Below are positions 27,251-38,950 of a stretch of 64,000 bases of DNA, in pieces; position 1 is the first letter of the stretch, and the number at the start of each line of letters is the position of its first letter. Both the position numbers and the translations under genes were made by a program. The notes under the pieces are model-generated. The model worked only from the letters and a program-made list of their open reading frames with translations, was not told where the DNA came from and did not search any database. Source of the stretch: Meconema thalassinum (taxonomy: Eukaryota > Arthropoda > Insecta > Orthoptera > Tettigoniidae); contig OX336388.2 of the NCBI GenBank assembly GCA_946902985.2, positions 368,577,387 through 368,641,386 of the forward strand, read 5' to 3'.

Positions 27251-28023
27251 CCTGGCCAGATGAACGATCACAGAAGCTCATACAATCAACCCTACAATTC
27301 TTCGATTTCCACACACATCTAATCACAGATGCTGCCTTGGACAAGTGCTTCACAGTCAAAATCATCAATAAATTTCCTCCAACTCCCAGAAACTCGTAGT
27401 TTAATTTATTTCTTTTTATTCCTTGGCTTTTATCTATCTCACCTATGATGAAACCTTGTTTCCTCTCGCCCAGCCCTGAATGGACATCCAACCAAGAGCA
27501 TTCCTGAGCATTGCCTCCTCTTTGTCTTTTCTTCCTCTAATTCTGTTGATGGCTTAGTTGGAATGTTTGTTTTTCATTATGTACTATACAATTCTTACTT
27601 ATCACTTGTATCGTAACGTATTCGTGCTCGATGGCAACAGATAACAATTTCCACGCTAAACAGCGTATATTTTCTACGTCTACATTGTGTAAGTATTTTC
27701 TATCTAAATTGCATTTTGTAAATATTGTCAATTCAAATAAAAGTACAGTAAGTATGTAGTTAGTTTTAGTTGTAAGTAGGTAGTTTAGTTTGTCTATTAG
27801 ATATATGTCATTGTTCTATTAGACTGTGGTGTGTGTCTGGTAGCAGTTGCATTGTTTATTAGTTATAGTTCATTGTTTCAGTAGACTGTGATGTGTGAGG
27901 GTGCATGTGAGTGTGCCTGTTGACAGACTGTTTTAGTGGTAGTATTTGTTGTTGGTGGAACTTAAGTTTTTTGTTAGTAGAGTTTTGGTATTTAATTGTT
28001 AGTACGGTAGAAGGTTAGTATTT
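27251..28023. other. Unassigned sequence with a short duplication
   Basis: Around 27810-27900 the phrase TTAGACTGTGGTGTGTGTCTGG is partly repeated as GTAGACTGTGATGTGTGAGG. No coding sequence is recognised; the minus-strand 85-codon frame at 27234-27491 has no clear domain. Confidence 0.35.
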
Positions 28024-28088
28024 TTAGCCTACTTTTCACATTTTGCAAAAATGAGGAAAAAGTAGTCTTATGAGTTCGGGCAAATGTG

Positions 28089-28124
<36 letters not shown>

Positions 28125-29438
28125 CTTCTGTCTGTCTGTCTGGCTGTGTGTGTGTCCCCCCCTATCAACTCCTAAACGGCTGCAGCAATCAAAACCAAAT
28201 TTAGTATGAGTAAAGATGTGCACCGGAATAGCTCACGTCCATATTTGAAAATGATGTCAGTGCTACCAACTGCTGAAACAACGCACTAGAAATATGAGCT
28301 CCATGTTGGATATCCTGCAAGGTATGCATAGGAGCTATTCCAAAATTGGCACACATGTAGATAATACTATTTCAGTTTAATTTCCAGGAGGCCAACCATG
28401 ACAGTGTTGCCAAAATAATTTTAAGCCTTCTGATAGGTCCAATGTTTAAATGCATATAACTTCTACACTATCAACTGGATTTCAACCAAATTTTTTATGT
28501 AATATCTGTACATAAACAGATATGACTGAGCGTATTCTTAAGAGCCACCAGGGCTGCCAACTGTTAATAATTGCTCTCTCTATTTTTTTTATCCAAATAC
28601 CAATATATCAGAATGTGTGCAAGCCGACAGCTTTAAACTATGCACACGTATAGTACCTGACATGTTTGATTAATTTTGGAGTAACTTATATACGTCAGTT
28701 CTACCAACATGATTCTAAGCCTGCTGATAGGGCCAATTTTTAAATACATGTAACTTCTATACTATCAATAGGATTTCATCCAAATTTCGCAAGTGCTATG
28801 TGTAACATATCATATATGACTATAAGTATTCTTCAGTGCAATCAGGGCTGCCAACTGTTAATAAATGCTGTCTATATTTTTTACCCTAATATCAATATAT
28901 CAGAAAGTATGCAAGCCAACAGCTCTATACTTTGCACACGTATAGCACCTGACATTCTAGATTAATTTGGAGTAATCAATACAAGGCAGTGCTGACAACA
29001 TGATTCTATGCCTGCTGATATGTCCAATTTTAAAATGCATGTAACTTCTATACTAACAAATGGATTTCATCCAAAATTGGCACAACAAGATATCAAAATA
29101 TTTCAGATTATTTCTGACCAGCACACGCATGGTATTGTTGGCAACATGCTTTTACGCGTGCTGATAGATCCAGTGTCTAACTGCAAGTAACGTCCATTGG
29201 ACTTCAACCAAATTTTGTATTCTGTACCTTAAGAGATGGAACTAAGATTATATTCAGTCACCAGGGCTGCCAACTGTAGTGCTCTATTAGGCTACATTAT
29301 ACCAGGTATATTTTGAACTAATTAGATATTTCGATATTACCAACTTAATTTCGTCATTATTCTAGATAGGTTCATATTCTGTAGAATAATCATTGGCATG
29401 AAAAGTAGGCTGAATAGTTCTTAACGGAACTTCTTGTT
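28024..29438 (-). mobile_element. Family T element, copy 1
   Basis: On the minus strand it begins AACAAGAAGTTCCGTTAAGA, continues ACTATTCAGCCTACTTTTCAT and ends with a hairpin whose arms are ACTACTTTTTC and GAAAAGTAGGCT, followed by AA. The ends match copies at 40714 and 57776. The interior differs: it is a degenerate tandem array of about 260-300 bp (GGGCTGCCAACTGTTAATAA, ATGTAACTTCTATACTA). A (TCTG)n tract (28085-28145) lies near the 3' end. Non-coding. Confidence 0.7.
28085..28160. repeat. (TCTG)n / (TG)n microsatellite
   Basis: Run of TGTC/TCTG units just inside the 3' end of family T copy 1; the other copies have CA/CAGA-rich tracts at the same place. Confidence 0.9.
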
Positions 29439-29549
29439 GTTAGTAGAATTGCTCTTTACTTATTCTGAAAGGGAGTAGCAGCCTTTCAGGATAAATCAAT
29501 TCTTTACTAGTCTTATAGACGGTTAAGATATTGATAATATAAGCCAATA

Positions 29550-32500
29550 ATGGCTACACTGCGTCCTGCTGCACGGCTGAAAGCAACGGGAAACTACAGC
29601 CGTATGCTATTCCCGAGGATATGCACCTCTCTATGCATAATTACATGTGATGATGGCCTTCTCCCTTGTAAAATTTCAATCCGGAGGTAAACTAGTCCCC
29701 CGTTCGGATCTCCGGGTGGGGACTACTCGAGAGGGGGTTGACATCACAGAAGTGATGGAATGTTAGAAGTCTGCTAGGAAGTGGAAGGTTAGAAAACTTA
29801 GAAAGGGAAATGGATAGGTTGAGGTTGGATTTGGTTGGGATTAGTGAAATGCGCTGGCAGGAAGAACAGGACTTATGGTCAGGAGACTATAGGGTCATTA
29901 GCACTAAATCAAACAATGGCCAAGCAGGGGTTGGCCTCATATTGAGTAGGAAACTTGGACAGCGGGTGGAATATTATGAGCAATATAGTGAACGGATTAT
30001 TGTAGCAAAAATCAATACAAAACCTACCTGCACTACAGTGGTACAAGTCTATATGCCTACCAGTCAAGCTGATGATGAGGATGTTGAAAAGGTCTACGAA
30101 GAAATAGACGAAATTCTGAGGTATATCAAGGGTGATGAAAATGTTATAGTAATGGGAGATTGGAATGCTGTGGTAGGAAAAGGGAGAGAAGGGAAGATAG
30201 TAGGAGATTTCGGATTAGGTGAAAGGAATGATCGAGGAAGCAGGCTGGTAGAATTCTGCACCGAGCATGAATTGGTCATAGCTAACACCTTATTCAATAA
30301 CCACAATAGAAGAATATACACATGGATGAGACCAGGAGATACAGGGCGTTACCAAATCGACTGCATTATGGTCAAGCAGAGGTTTCGAAACCAGATTTTG
30401 GATTGTAAAACATATCCTGGTGCTGACATAAACTCTGATCACAATCTGGTTGTAATGAAATGCAGATTAAAGTTGAAGAAACTGAAGAAAAGTCAAAAGC
30501 CAAAAAGGTGGGCAATAGACAGACTGAAAGAGAAGGATGTAAACGAAAGATTCAAGAAGAGTATAAAGGAAGGACTAATGAAAAACCCTAAACAAACTTC
30601 AATTGCAGACGAATGGGCACTTTTGAAGAATGAAATAACAAAATCCGCAGAAGAAAACATTGGTAGGAAAGAAAGAATAGGTAGAAAACCGTGGATCACT
30701 CAGGATATACTAGAATTGATGGATGAAAGGCGGAAACACAAGAATCTAAGAGATGAAAAGGGGAAAGCAGAATACAGACGTCTGAGAAATGAGGTTAACA
30801 AGAAGTGCAAGGAAGCGAAAGAAGAATGGTTGAAAGAGAAATCTGCAGGTATAGAAAATTGTCTGAAATTAGGAAAAGTAGACACAGCTTATCGAAGGAT
30901 TAAGAATACTTTTGGGGAAAAGAAGACTAAGTGCTGTAATATTAAGGACACAAATGGAAAGCCTCTAACAGATAGGGAAGAAAAGGTTGAGAGATGGAAA
31001 GCTTACATAGAGAGTTTGTATAAGGGAAAGGAGATTGAGAATCATGTAATGGAAAGGGAGGAGGAAATTGATGAGGATGCGAAAGGAGATTTAATATTGA
31101 GATCAGAATTTGATAGAGCTTTGGAAGACTTAAGCAGGAACAAAGCACCAGGCATAGATGATATACCGATTGAGTTGCTACGCTGCATAGGAGATGAAGG
31201 TATGATCAGGTTATTTCACTTGGTGTGTAGGATTTATGAGACAGGTGAGGTACCCCCTGATTTCAAGAAGAATGTAATCATCCCTATACCAAAGAAAGTG
31301 GGAGCTGACAGATGTGAAGATTACCGTACAATCAGCTTGATTACTCATGCTTCAAAGATCCTGTCTAGAATAATTTACAAGAGGATTGAAAGCCAGATAG
31401 AAACGGAGTTGGGTGAAGACCAGTTTGGTTTCAGGAGAAATGTAGGAACAAGGGAAGCTGTACTAAGTCTTAGGCTGATTTTAGAAGGTAGAATAAGGAA
31501 AGATAAGAGAACGTTCATGGCTTTTGTAGACTTAGAAAAGGCTTTTGATAACGTTGATTGGACTAAATTGTTTGACATTTTGAAATCAATTGGAATAAAG
31601 TACAGGGATAGGAGGGTGATATACAATCTGTACAGAAACCAGACAGCAGTCATTCGAGTTGAAGGACATGAGAGAGAAGCTGGTATTCAGAAAGGTGTAA
31701 GGCAAGGCTGCAACTTATCACCCATATTTTTCAATCTTTACATTGAACAAGCAATGAAGGAAATTAGAGAAAAATTTAAAGTGGGAGTGAAGATTCAAGG
31801 AGAAATAATTTCAACTCTGAGATTTGCTGATGACATCGTCATCTTGGCCGACAAGCCTGAGGATTTGAATGAGTTTATGAATGGTATGGACTCCGTCTTA
31901 CGGAAAGAATTCATGATGAAAATAAATAAATGTAAAACAAAAATACTGGAATGCAGCCGAAATAAATCAGAAACCTCTATGGAGATCAAATTGGCAGGTG
32001 AAAAGCTGAAGGAAGTAGGAGACTTCTGTTACTTAGGAAGCAGAATAACCAGTGATGGACGAAGCAAAGGGGATATTAAAAGTAGGTTGGCTCAGGCAAA
32101 GAAAGCATTTCTACAAAAAAGGAATCTGCTGACATCGAATATAGATTTAGGTATTAGGAAGTCATTTTTGAAAGCCTTTGTCTGGAGCGTGGCGCTCTAT
32201 GGAAGTGAAACTTGGACTATTGGTGCAGCAGAAAAGAGGAGAATTGAAGCATTTGAAATGTGGTGTTACAGGAGAATGATGAAGATCAGATGGGTAGATA
32301 GGGTTACAAACAAAGAGGTATTAAGACGAGTGGGAGAGGAGAGATGTTTCTGGCGACTGCTAATGAAGAGAAGAGATAGGTTGGTAGGATACATACTAAG
32401 ACACCCAGGAATAGCAAGCTTAGTTATGGAAGGAAGGGTCGAGGACAAAAACTGTAGGGGTAGACCAAGGTTAGAATATGTTAAACAGATTGCCTCGGAT

Positions 32501-32604
32501 GTAGGGTGTCGGAGCTATGTAGAGTTGAAACGATTAGCTCAGGACAGGGAGGCATGGAGAGCTGCATCAAACCAGTCAAAAGACTGAAGACTCAAACAAC
32601 AACA
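29550..32604 (+). mobile_element. RTE-like non-LTR retrotransposon
   Basis: A 5' untranslated part (CGGATCTCCGGGTGGGGACTACT near 29705), a single endonuclease-RT frame and a 3' end in ACAACAAC. It lacks LTRs. The 5' limit is uncertain; the sequence from about 29550 (GGCTACACTGCGTCCTGCTG) has the look of its leader. Confidence 0.85.
29810..32587 (+). CDS. RTE-like LINE protein: AP endonuclease and reverse transcriptase
   Basis: 925 residues from ATG 29810. The N-terminal APE-type endonuclease has SEMRW (about 13-17), YMPTSQ, VIVMGDWNAVVGKG and INSDHNLVV. Reverse transcriptase follows with DQFGFRRNVGTREAV, AFVDLEKAFDNVDW, GVRQGCNLSPIFFNLYIE and RFADDIVILA (F-A-D-D about 672-675). A long C-terminal tail ends AWRAASNQSKD. 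The frame stays open upstream for WNVRSLLGSGRLENLEREM, the true start of the endonuclease, but a TGA precedes that W. The very first conserved residues are therefore lost or the normal start is non-standard. Otherwise intact over 2.8 kb, so recently active. Confidence 0.9.
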   Translation: MDRLRLDLVGISEMRWQEEQDLWSGDYRVISTKSNNGQAGVGLILSRKLGQRVEYYEQYSERIIVAKINTKPTCTTVVQVYMPTSQADDEDVEKVYEEIDEILRYIKGDENVIVMGDWNAVVGKGREGKIVGDFGLGERNDRGSRLVEFCTEHELVIANTLFNNHNRRIYTWMRPGDTGRYQIDCIMVKQRFRNQILDCKTYPGADINSDHNLVVMKCRLKLKKLKKSQKPKRWAIDRLKEKDVNERFKKSIKEGLMKNPKQTSIADEWALLKNEITKSAEENIGRKERIGRKPWITQDILELMDERRKHKNLRDEKGKAEYRRLRNEVNKKCKEAKEEWLKEKSAGIENCLKLGKVDTAYRRIKNTFGEKKTKCCNIKDTNGKPLTDREEKVERWKAYIESLYKGKEIENHVMEREEEIDEDAKGDLILRSEFDRALEDLSRNKAPGIDDIPIELLRCIGDEGMIRLFHLVCRIYETGEVPPDFKKNVIIPIPKKVGADRCEDYRTISLITHASKILSRIIYKRIESQIETELGEDQFGFRRNVGTREAVLSLRLILEGRIRKDKRTFMAFVDLEKAFDNVDWTKLFDILKSIGIKYRDRRVIYNLYRNQTAVIRVEGHEREAGIQKGVRQGCNLSPIFFNLYIEQAMKEIREKFKVGVKIQGEIISTLRFADDIVILADKPEDLNEFMNGMDSVLRKEFMMKINKCKTKILECSRNKSETSMEIKLAGEKLKEVGDFCYLGSRITSDGRSKGDIKSRLAQAKKAFLQKRNLLTSNIDLGIRKSFLKAFVWSVALYGSETWTIGAAEKRRIEAFEMWCYRRMMKIRWVDRVTNKEVLRRVGEERCFWRLLMKRRDRLVGYILRHPGIASLVMEGRVEDKNCRGRPRLEYVKQIASDVGCRSYVELKRLAQDREAWRAASNQSKD

Positions 32605-33879
32605 GGGATTTTTCCATTGGATTGTTTGGAGATATTAATATGTTATTCACTCAAGTGAATGAATATCGCTTTTATATGACAACTAGAGACTTGTTGATTC
32701 CAATCTGGTACATTCACTCATGAGACGACGAGATGGGGCCTTTCGTATTTATACGATTGCGTGGTGGTACACATCTTTACTCATCGTTCAGGGCATTATC
32801 TTGTTAGACTACGGGGCAAGGCCTTTCGTATTTATACGATCGTGTGGTGGTTACTCATCCTACTTGCCATTGAGGAACTCATTTTTATCATCCGAGTGTA
32901 CTTGAGATTGTAAGAGGATCAAACAAGGAACTACTAGTCACATATCAGTCGAATTTTGTTAAATAAATTAAAAATACATGTCAGCAGGGTTACATTTTGT
33001 AATTCTTGTTTGCCAATCCAATATTTTGTTGCTATACTCTTTTGAGAGTACTTTCAGTTAACAGCTGTTACAGCTGATGCTTTTGATTATTTTTATGATT
33101 GAATTTGATACCTTTGAGAAGGATTTAAAGTAATTGAATCTTGTAAGATGAATCATTAATGGTCAGATTTATTTTAAGGCAGATCAGTATTGCATATTTC
33201 GATGTGAGAGATTATAGCACATTGGTGTTTTTCTGTGAAGTGAATTATAAGAATTTTGAGAGAATTTATGCTATTTGAAAGCAGATCTTAAATTGATTTC
33301 GATTACTGAGGTAATATTTTTCCTAATTGTTTAAGAAGTTGTCTAGATGTGATCAGATTAATTACAGTTATTGGAGATTGTGTGCGTTGATAATTTGAAG
33401 CCAGTTATGTATTTTTTGTAGATCATGCAACGTGATTAAGTGAAGTTTGTGATAGGCATTTTGTGGATGTTGCCAAGTGGAAGTTGCAATATTGCTAATG
33501 TATTTTGAAGCAGGCATGAGGTTGTCGAACCCAGTCTAGCATTATTTTTGAGATTCATGCTGTGCACTGAATATTTATGGAGTTTGTGGAATAATTGTGG
33601 TATTCAAATGTGTTATTCGATAAAGTGAAAATATATAATGTAGTTGTGGATAGTGAGATCCAACGTGAATTTGTGAAGGCAATAATATTTTTTGGCATGA
33701 TAATTAAATACGAGATATAACTTGGAAGTGATAAAACTGTAAGACAACGTTCTATAAACCATATTAAACAATTTGTTAGGAAATTAAACAAATAAATAAT
33801 GTTGATAATACAAGATTTTCTGATAATAATAATTAATGAAATAATAATCTGAAATTTAAGCATATTAATGATCTGACCT
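32605..33879. other. AT-rich unassigned sequence
   Basis: No gene seen. It contains a duplicated 83-bp-spaced segment at 32736-32853. Confidence 0.4.
32736..32853. repeat. Tandem duplication with near-palindromic CGTATTTATACG
   Basis: GGCCTTTCGTATTTATACGA occurs at 32736 and again 83 bp later, each followed by a CG..GTGGTGG stretch. Confidence 0.8.
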
Positions 33880-34150
33880 AATGAAATAAAAATCAGATAG
33901 ACTAGATGAAATAATAAAAATCTAAATAACCAGATGAATAAAATTTAAATAAGTTGATAAATTAAATTTTGGAATAGATCAATGAATTAAATAAATGGAT
34001 GAATTAAAGATTGAATAAATGAGCTGATTTAAGTAAATTAATAGATGATTGAATAGATGATGAATAACTGAATTGGAAGGTGATAATCAAATAAAGAAGC
34101 TGATGATTAATAAATTTAAATGAATTTAAATAAATTTATTTGAGAAAGGA
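33880..34150. repeat. Degenerate AT-rich minisatellite
   Basis: Irregular repeats of GATGAATTAAATAA-type words (GATAAATTAAAT, CAATGAATTAAATAA, GGATGAATTAAAGA). Boundaries approximate. Confidence 0.6.
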
Positions 34151-35036
34151 TTTGAAGTATTGCAACTTGTGTTGATGAATTAAACAATTAATTTTGATGA
34201 TGATGATAACCAATGAATAGTGGATTTTCTGTGATTCACAAATAAGCAATGATTAATGACAATGTAAATAGTGTAAATTAGTTATTCGATGTTTAGGAGC
34301 ATTTTACTAACATATTCAGCATTTGAATAATGCCATGCAAGCCATAAATTATGTGATATTTAAAATATGTGATTATAATATGTGTGTTTAGACAGATTAA
34401 TAATATTTTTTACATCCACATTCATGATGTTAATTTAAAGAGAAGTTAGGTCTCAGTTATCACGAATGTCAGTGACGCAAAGACATAGTGCTACGGTGAT
34501 CCTGAGAACCCAAGAGAACTTTAGAAATTTTTCCTATTTTATGTGGATTAAATACACTTTGAGTAGAATGGAGATGGTTCGATTTTCTGGACAATGACAA
34601 TTTAACGTTGGCATTCGACCATGCTCTTAGGTAAGATGAGTGTTTAATATGTCTGTCTGACTATCAAAGTTGAATAAATTTGTTTTTATCTTAGTTGTGA
34701 TCTGATGATGTGATTTTCCTTTTTCTTTCCTTGTCTTAATTAAGGCTTAACCAGGAAGGATGTGGTTTGCTAGGGATTCAGTTGATGGCGCCCATTGATA
34801 TTTGTATTTTTTTAAAATTAAATTTAAACCCGTAACGACCCTGGAGATACTTTATCTCGTGTTACCCTCTGCTTTTGAGATAATTCAACTGAATTTCCGA
34901 CACATTCCTTATTTGACTAGAGGTTCATTTAACTCCGCTCTGTCCTGGAAATCCAGGAATGCGATGTAATAGCAGATGGGTCATCGCATCCCCAGGACGA
35001 ACGGGTACAATACTAACCTGAAATAAATATCAGGTG
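34151..35036. other. Unassigned sequence
   Basis: AT-rich; no coding frame or repeat recognised. Confidence 0.4.
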
Positions 35037-35215
35037 GAATATGTAACATTTAATTATTGTACAAAAGAAGGGGGGACATGTTTTGATCGTCATGCGATCA
35101 TCACTAGGCATACATTAGGGTTGGTGGCTATGTATTACACCCTAGGCTGATGATGATCGCGTGACGATCCAAACATATCATCCGATTTTTTAGTACAAAG
35201 TGTTACATATTTCTT
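35037..35215. repeat. Large inverted repeat with ribozyme-like arms
   Basis: The left arm (about 35037-35112, GGAATATGTAACAT ... GATCGTCATGCGATCATCAC) is inverted in the right arm (about 35134-35215, CTGATGATGATCGCGTGACG ... GTACAAAGTGTTACATAT) around a roughly 25-bp spacer. Each arm holds a decayed hammerhead-like sequence pointing outward. In the right arm CTGATGA (35147-35153), the 5-bp stem GATCG/CGATC and CAAAC (expected GAAAC) are seen; the left arm has AAAAC and then GTC. Confidence 0.55.
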
Positions 35216-35266
35216 GTGATTAACTCGTCTTTCAAGTTATGGTGTTTAAATAGTTGTATCCCTGCC

Positions 35267-35267
<1 letters not shown>

Positions 35268-35319
<52 letters not shown>
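35268..35319. repeat. (TTA)n microsatellite
   Basis: About 17 copies of ATT/TTA, followed at 35380-35480 by a purine-rich AAAAGAAAGG tract. The open frame spanning both is an artefact of composition. Confidence 0.95.
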
Positions 35320-35321
<2 letters not shown>

Positions 35322-35480
35322 CTTTGGTATAGTACACACTTACATCATATCACTGCTTAATGAAATATTGAAAATAAAAAATAAGACAAGAAAAGAGAAA
35401 AAAAAGAATAAAAAAAGAAAAAGAAAAAGGAGGAGAAGAAGAAAAAGAAGAAAAAGAAAGAAGAAGGAAGAAGTAATTAG

Positions 35481-36343
35481 GCGCAATCGTGTTGACCGGC
35501 ATAAAAACACTCTATGACAGATTCTAGCCCTCTTAGTGCCAAGCCATTTCCTGAAATACTTGCGAAGAATGCCAAGCTGTTTTCAATGGTCATGCAGACT
35601 ATTCGAAAAAAAAAAAATCATAAATACCACATTTTCAACGATAGAATCATTAATTTTGCTTTGTATTATAACCAATATCTCATTCTTTCATGCATTATGT
35701 TCATAAAAGTAAATACGGCATCTAAACCTTTTTAATTGAGGTTATTCTGATATTTTTAGAATTATTTTTCTGTGTTTTTAGTAAATACTATTTTGAAATT
35801 ATTGAATTATATTCGAATATACTAACTCTTAACATTCCAAAATCACTTTTATATTTTTTGTGCAGTTTTCGGCAAAGATAATATAGGTCGCTGACCTTGT
35901 GTTGCGTGGGAGTTACGGGGTTTTCTTAAATTATAGAGCGTGATGGATGTTTTTATACATTATATCCTGTTAAATAAACCTCATTATTGAGTGATAAACA
36001 GAGTATTATCATAATTTGGAAGTGGGAGATTATTAACCCATTGCTCATTTAAGAAAACATACTGTCGGGTGTGGGCAGTGGGATAATAATTTCTCACCCC
36101 ATATTTCATAAAACAGAATCCACACCCATAAAATTGTTGCATATTCCTACTCATCTATATCACCCAATTACAAATGTGCAAAAAATAGCAAATATTTTAT
36201 AAGCCCCAGTCTTTTGCCCTATAAAGGGTTAAAACAATAATAATCATCTTCGTCATCTAAAAAGAGACACATTAAGCTAGATCTCAAGCAGAAACCTGAA
36301 ATCGTAGATAAGTTGAACTAAATTTCGGACATTCCCTATAACA
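35481..36343. other. Unassigned AT-rich sequence
   Basis: Nothing recognised. Confidence 0.4.
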
Positions 36344-36406
36344 CAGTACTTCCGCTAATCCGACAACCATATGTACTTGAATGGCCGAATTAGCGAGAGT
36401 CTAGTG
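36344..36406. mobile_element. Possible pogo/Tigger-type mini-element
   Basis: CAGTACTTCCGCTAATCCG at one end and, reversed, CACTAGACTCTCGCTAATTC at the other form imperfect inverted ends resembling the CAGTxxACTCTCGCTAAT termini of Tigger elements. Only 63 bp, and no clear TA duplication, so tentative. Confidence 0.3.
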
Positions 36407-36409
36407 TAA

Positions 36410-37373
36410 ATTAACATATATGTTAATGTTCGACGATGTTGATATGTAATTATTATATGTCAGAAAACTGTATCATAATTGGGGTCGTTAAAGTAGGCTA
36501 CTACTTTTCATCATAACACAGTTTTTCAAACCAATCAGAGCTCAATATTCTCATTCATTGACCAATTAGGTAAGGATAGCGTCTGACATGCTCTGAAAAT
36601 CCAACATGTCGGATATAAATTTCATGATTTGATAGTTTACAATGAAGCCTATATTGGATCAACCATTGTAGTTACAATGCATAAACAAACTGGGCAATAT
36701 TGCAAAAGAAATAGCACTGTACCTTAATATCCGCAACTCCAATTTCTACACATTCGTAAGATTTCGCCACCAATTTTAGTGAATGCTGTTGTTCACATAA
36801 ACACACCAGAACGTCAGGGAGGAAGAATGCGTATGACATTAGTTGCACGGATATTATACTCCAGCTCTGTGTTCAGTAAATGGATTTCTTATGGGAAACT
36901 TTTCTGCCTGATTTCATAACTGTTCTATTTGGGACTCAATTGATTTTCCTTCCGTTGACATTCTTCACGCATCGAATTTGAAGAATAACCAGTTGATAAT
37001 ACGATACATTTTAATTTTAGAGCGTTTGTAACAGCCGATTTTGGGTTATTTGACCAACATAATAAAAGGATCCAACATAGTACCTGTGCGCTATCTGTTG
37101 GTGCTACTTCAGGATAAACAATATTTCAAAGCTTTGGGATTTGTTATTGGGTAGAGATCAGATGTTGAGCCCACACAGTTCCCAAGAAGAAGAATTCAAC
37201 CGACAGAATCACGACAGATATTTATGAACATATAATAAAGTTTTAATTATCGTCGAACATAAACAATCGTAGGCAACTCGCCAATAATGGTAATTAAGAC
37301 ACTCGTATGAAAATTACACATAATCGTGTCTTAATTATTGCCATTATAGGCTCGTTCCATGATGTACTATTAA
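36410..37373 (-). repeat. Family R repeat, uninterrupted copy
   Basis: Reverse orientation relative to 15868. On the minus strand it begins AACGAGCCTATAATGGCAAT near 37355 and ends TACAGTTTTCTGACATATA ... CGTCGAACATTAA near 36425. The 5' 130 bp contains an inverted repeat (AATGGTAATTAAGACA / GTGTCTTAATTATTGCCATT, 37290-37350). It supplies the empty site for the Helitron dimer. Confidence 0.75.
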
Positions 37374-37524
37374 GTAATACAAAGAGGAAACCGCAAATCG
37401 CGCCAACACGACCATTGCGACAGTCATATCCATCACTTGACATGAAGGCTCGGACATTAAATGGTGGATTGCCCTTTGAGGCGGCTGGATATCACTCAGC
37501 ACTCTAGTGAGTGTTGTTGTGGTT

Positions 37525-37893
37525 GATTCATTAGGGGTTTTCCTTCATCGTAGTCAAGTGGCCCCGTGTACTTGGGTGTGTGTAGAATTTGTCTCATAAC
37601 TTGTGTCACTGTGAAGTCTGTATTAGTGTATGTATTTGTAGTTCACTTGAGGATCGGGAACAAGGCGACCATGGGCTTACGATAGGTACCATCCTGGCAT
37701 TTACTTGAAGCAGAAGTGTGAAAACCACTAGGAAACCACCTTAAAGATGCTGAAATGGGAATCTAGCCCTCCTCTCGTTAGTTTTGCTTCACAAGGCTGA
37801 GTGTACCCTTTTTCAGCCCTCCGACCAGAATTACAATATTTTGGCAGAACCAGGGCGACAGCCAATAATGCTAGCCACTACACCACAAGATGG
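37525..37893 (-). repeat. SINE family A copy
   Basis: Minus-strand copy: tail (GGCCCCGTGTACTTGGGTGT, reversed) at 37558, head (CTAGCCACTACACCACAAGA, reversed) at about 37870-37890. Confidence 0.72.
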
Positions 37894-38079
37894 TCTGCAA
37901 TATGAAGAGTGTCTAATTGAAGCAGGCGTGAAATGTTCATACACTACATAATCTCTGTCTTGTGCCAGGAGCAGAGTTGGTCGAGTTTCTTCATAAATGT
38001 TCTATGTTTATTTCTGCTTCACGCAGAAACTCACTGGGGTTTACTCGACAACGAATGTGCTAACAAAAATGTATTGCTT

Positions 38080-38455
38080 CCGTAGCGTAGAGGCTAACAT
38101 TATTGGGTGTCACCGTGGAGGCCCGGGTTTGATTCCCGGCTCTGCCAAGAAATTTAATTCTGGCCTGAGGGTTGGAAGGGTACACCCAGCCTCGTAAGGC
38201 AGAATTGAGAAGAGGCGGGTTCGATTCCTACCTCTACTATCCTGGAAGTGGTTTGTCGTGGTTTCTGACTTTTACTCCAGGCAAATGCCGGGATTGCACC
38301 TAACGTACGGCCACGGCCGCTTCCTACCCAAACTCTACCTCAATTACAAAATTCACAGTAAAACAGGTTATCCCAAAAATTGTACACACAGCCAAGTACA
38401 CGGGGCTACATGGCAAATATGACGCAACACCCTTAGAATCATCAACAACCACAAC
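38080..38455 (+). repeat. SINE family A copy
   Basis: Good tRNA-like head: CGTAGCGTAGAGGCTAACAT (A box) and CCCGGGTTTGATTCCCGG (B box), then AATTCTGGCCTGAGGG, TGGAAGTGGTTTGTCGTGG and the shared tail. Too divergent around the anticodon and acceptor positions to be a tRNA gene. Confidence 0.78.
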
Positions 38456-38545
38456 AAGTTAGTAGGAACAGTACTTACAATTAGTTAATATTCAAGGAAC
38501 TCAGTGTAATTTTCTCCACTATTAGCGATTTAAAGGAGGTGCAGT

Positions 38546-38950
38546 TTTGGTGGAGTAGCCTAATTGGCAACATGCTGAGCGTCTGTGCCCAAGATCGCAG
38601 GTTCAAACCCGGTCGAAATCGTTGGATTTTTTAATAGCGTTAAAAATCCTTGAGTATATCCTCCTATGGAGGGGAAGAAAAGCCGACGGGCCCATGTCAT
38701 AGATTTATGCCATATAAAAGAACCTTCTTCTAACTACAATTGCATCAAGCTAAATTTGTAGGTTAGATTTGATTAACGCTCTATTAAGTTACAACGTTCG
38801 CCGCCCGGTTCCGGTTATTTTGGCATCTATTATCTATGTTTGCAGCTAGGTGTCGTTGACGGTAGCATTTGGTAGCAAAAGTATGAACTACTTTAAATCG
38901 ATCGTCTGCAGTCCTTACCTAAATACAGATAAAACACACTAATACTAATA
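38546..38950 (+). repeat. SINE family B copy (3' truncated)
   Basis: Head GTGGAGTAGCCTAATTGGCA and GCAGGTTCAAACCCGGTC, then the family B body; ends in the ACACACTAATACTAATAC part of the tail. Confidence 0.75.

Noticed and set aside
27234..27491. Minus-strand frame with LGERKQG resembling a LINE endonuclease
   Set aside because: Only a short word matches; none of the other endonuclease motifs (WNxR, GDxN, SDH) are nearby.
35254..35517. 87-codon frame rich in L and K/R
   Set aside because: Product of the (TTA)n microsatellite and adjoining purine-rich tract.
38080..38170. tRNA gene candidate (clear A and B boxes)
   Set aside because: The cloverleaf cannot be completed, and the sequence continues into a SINE body present at six other sites, so it is a SINE head. 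The same holds for 46530 and 47993.
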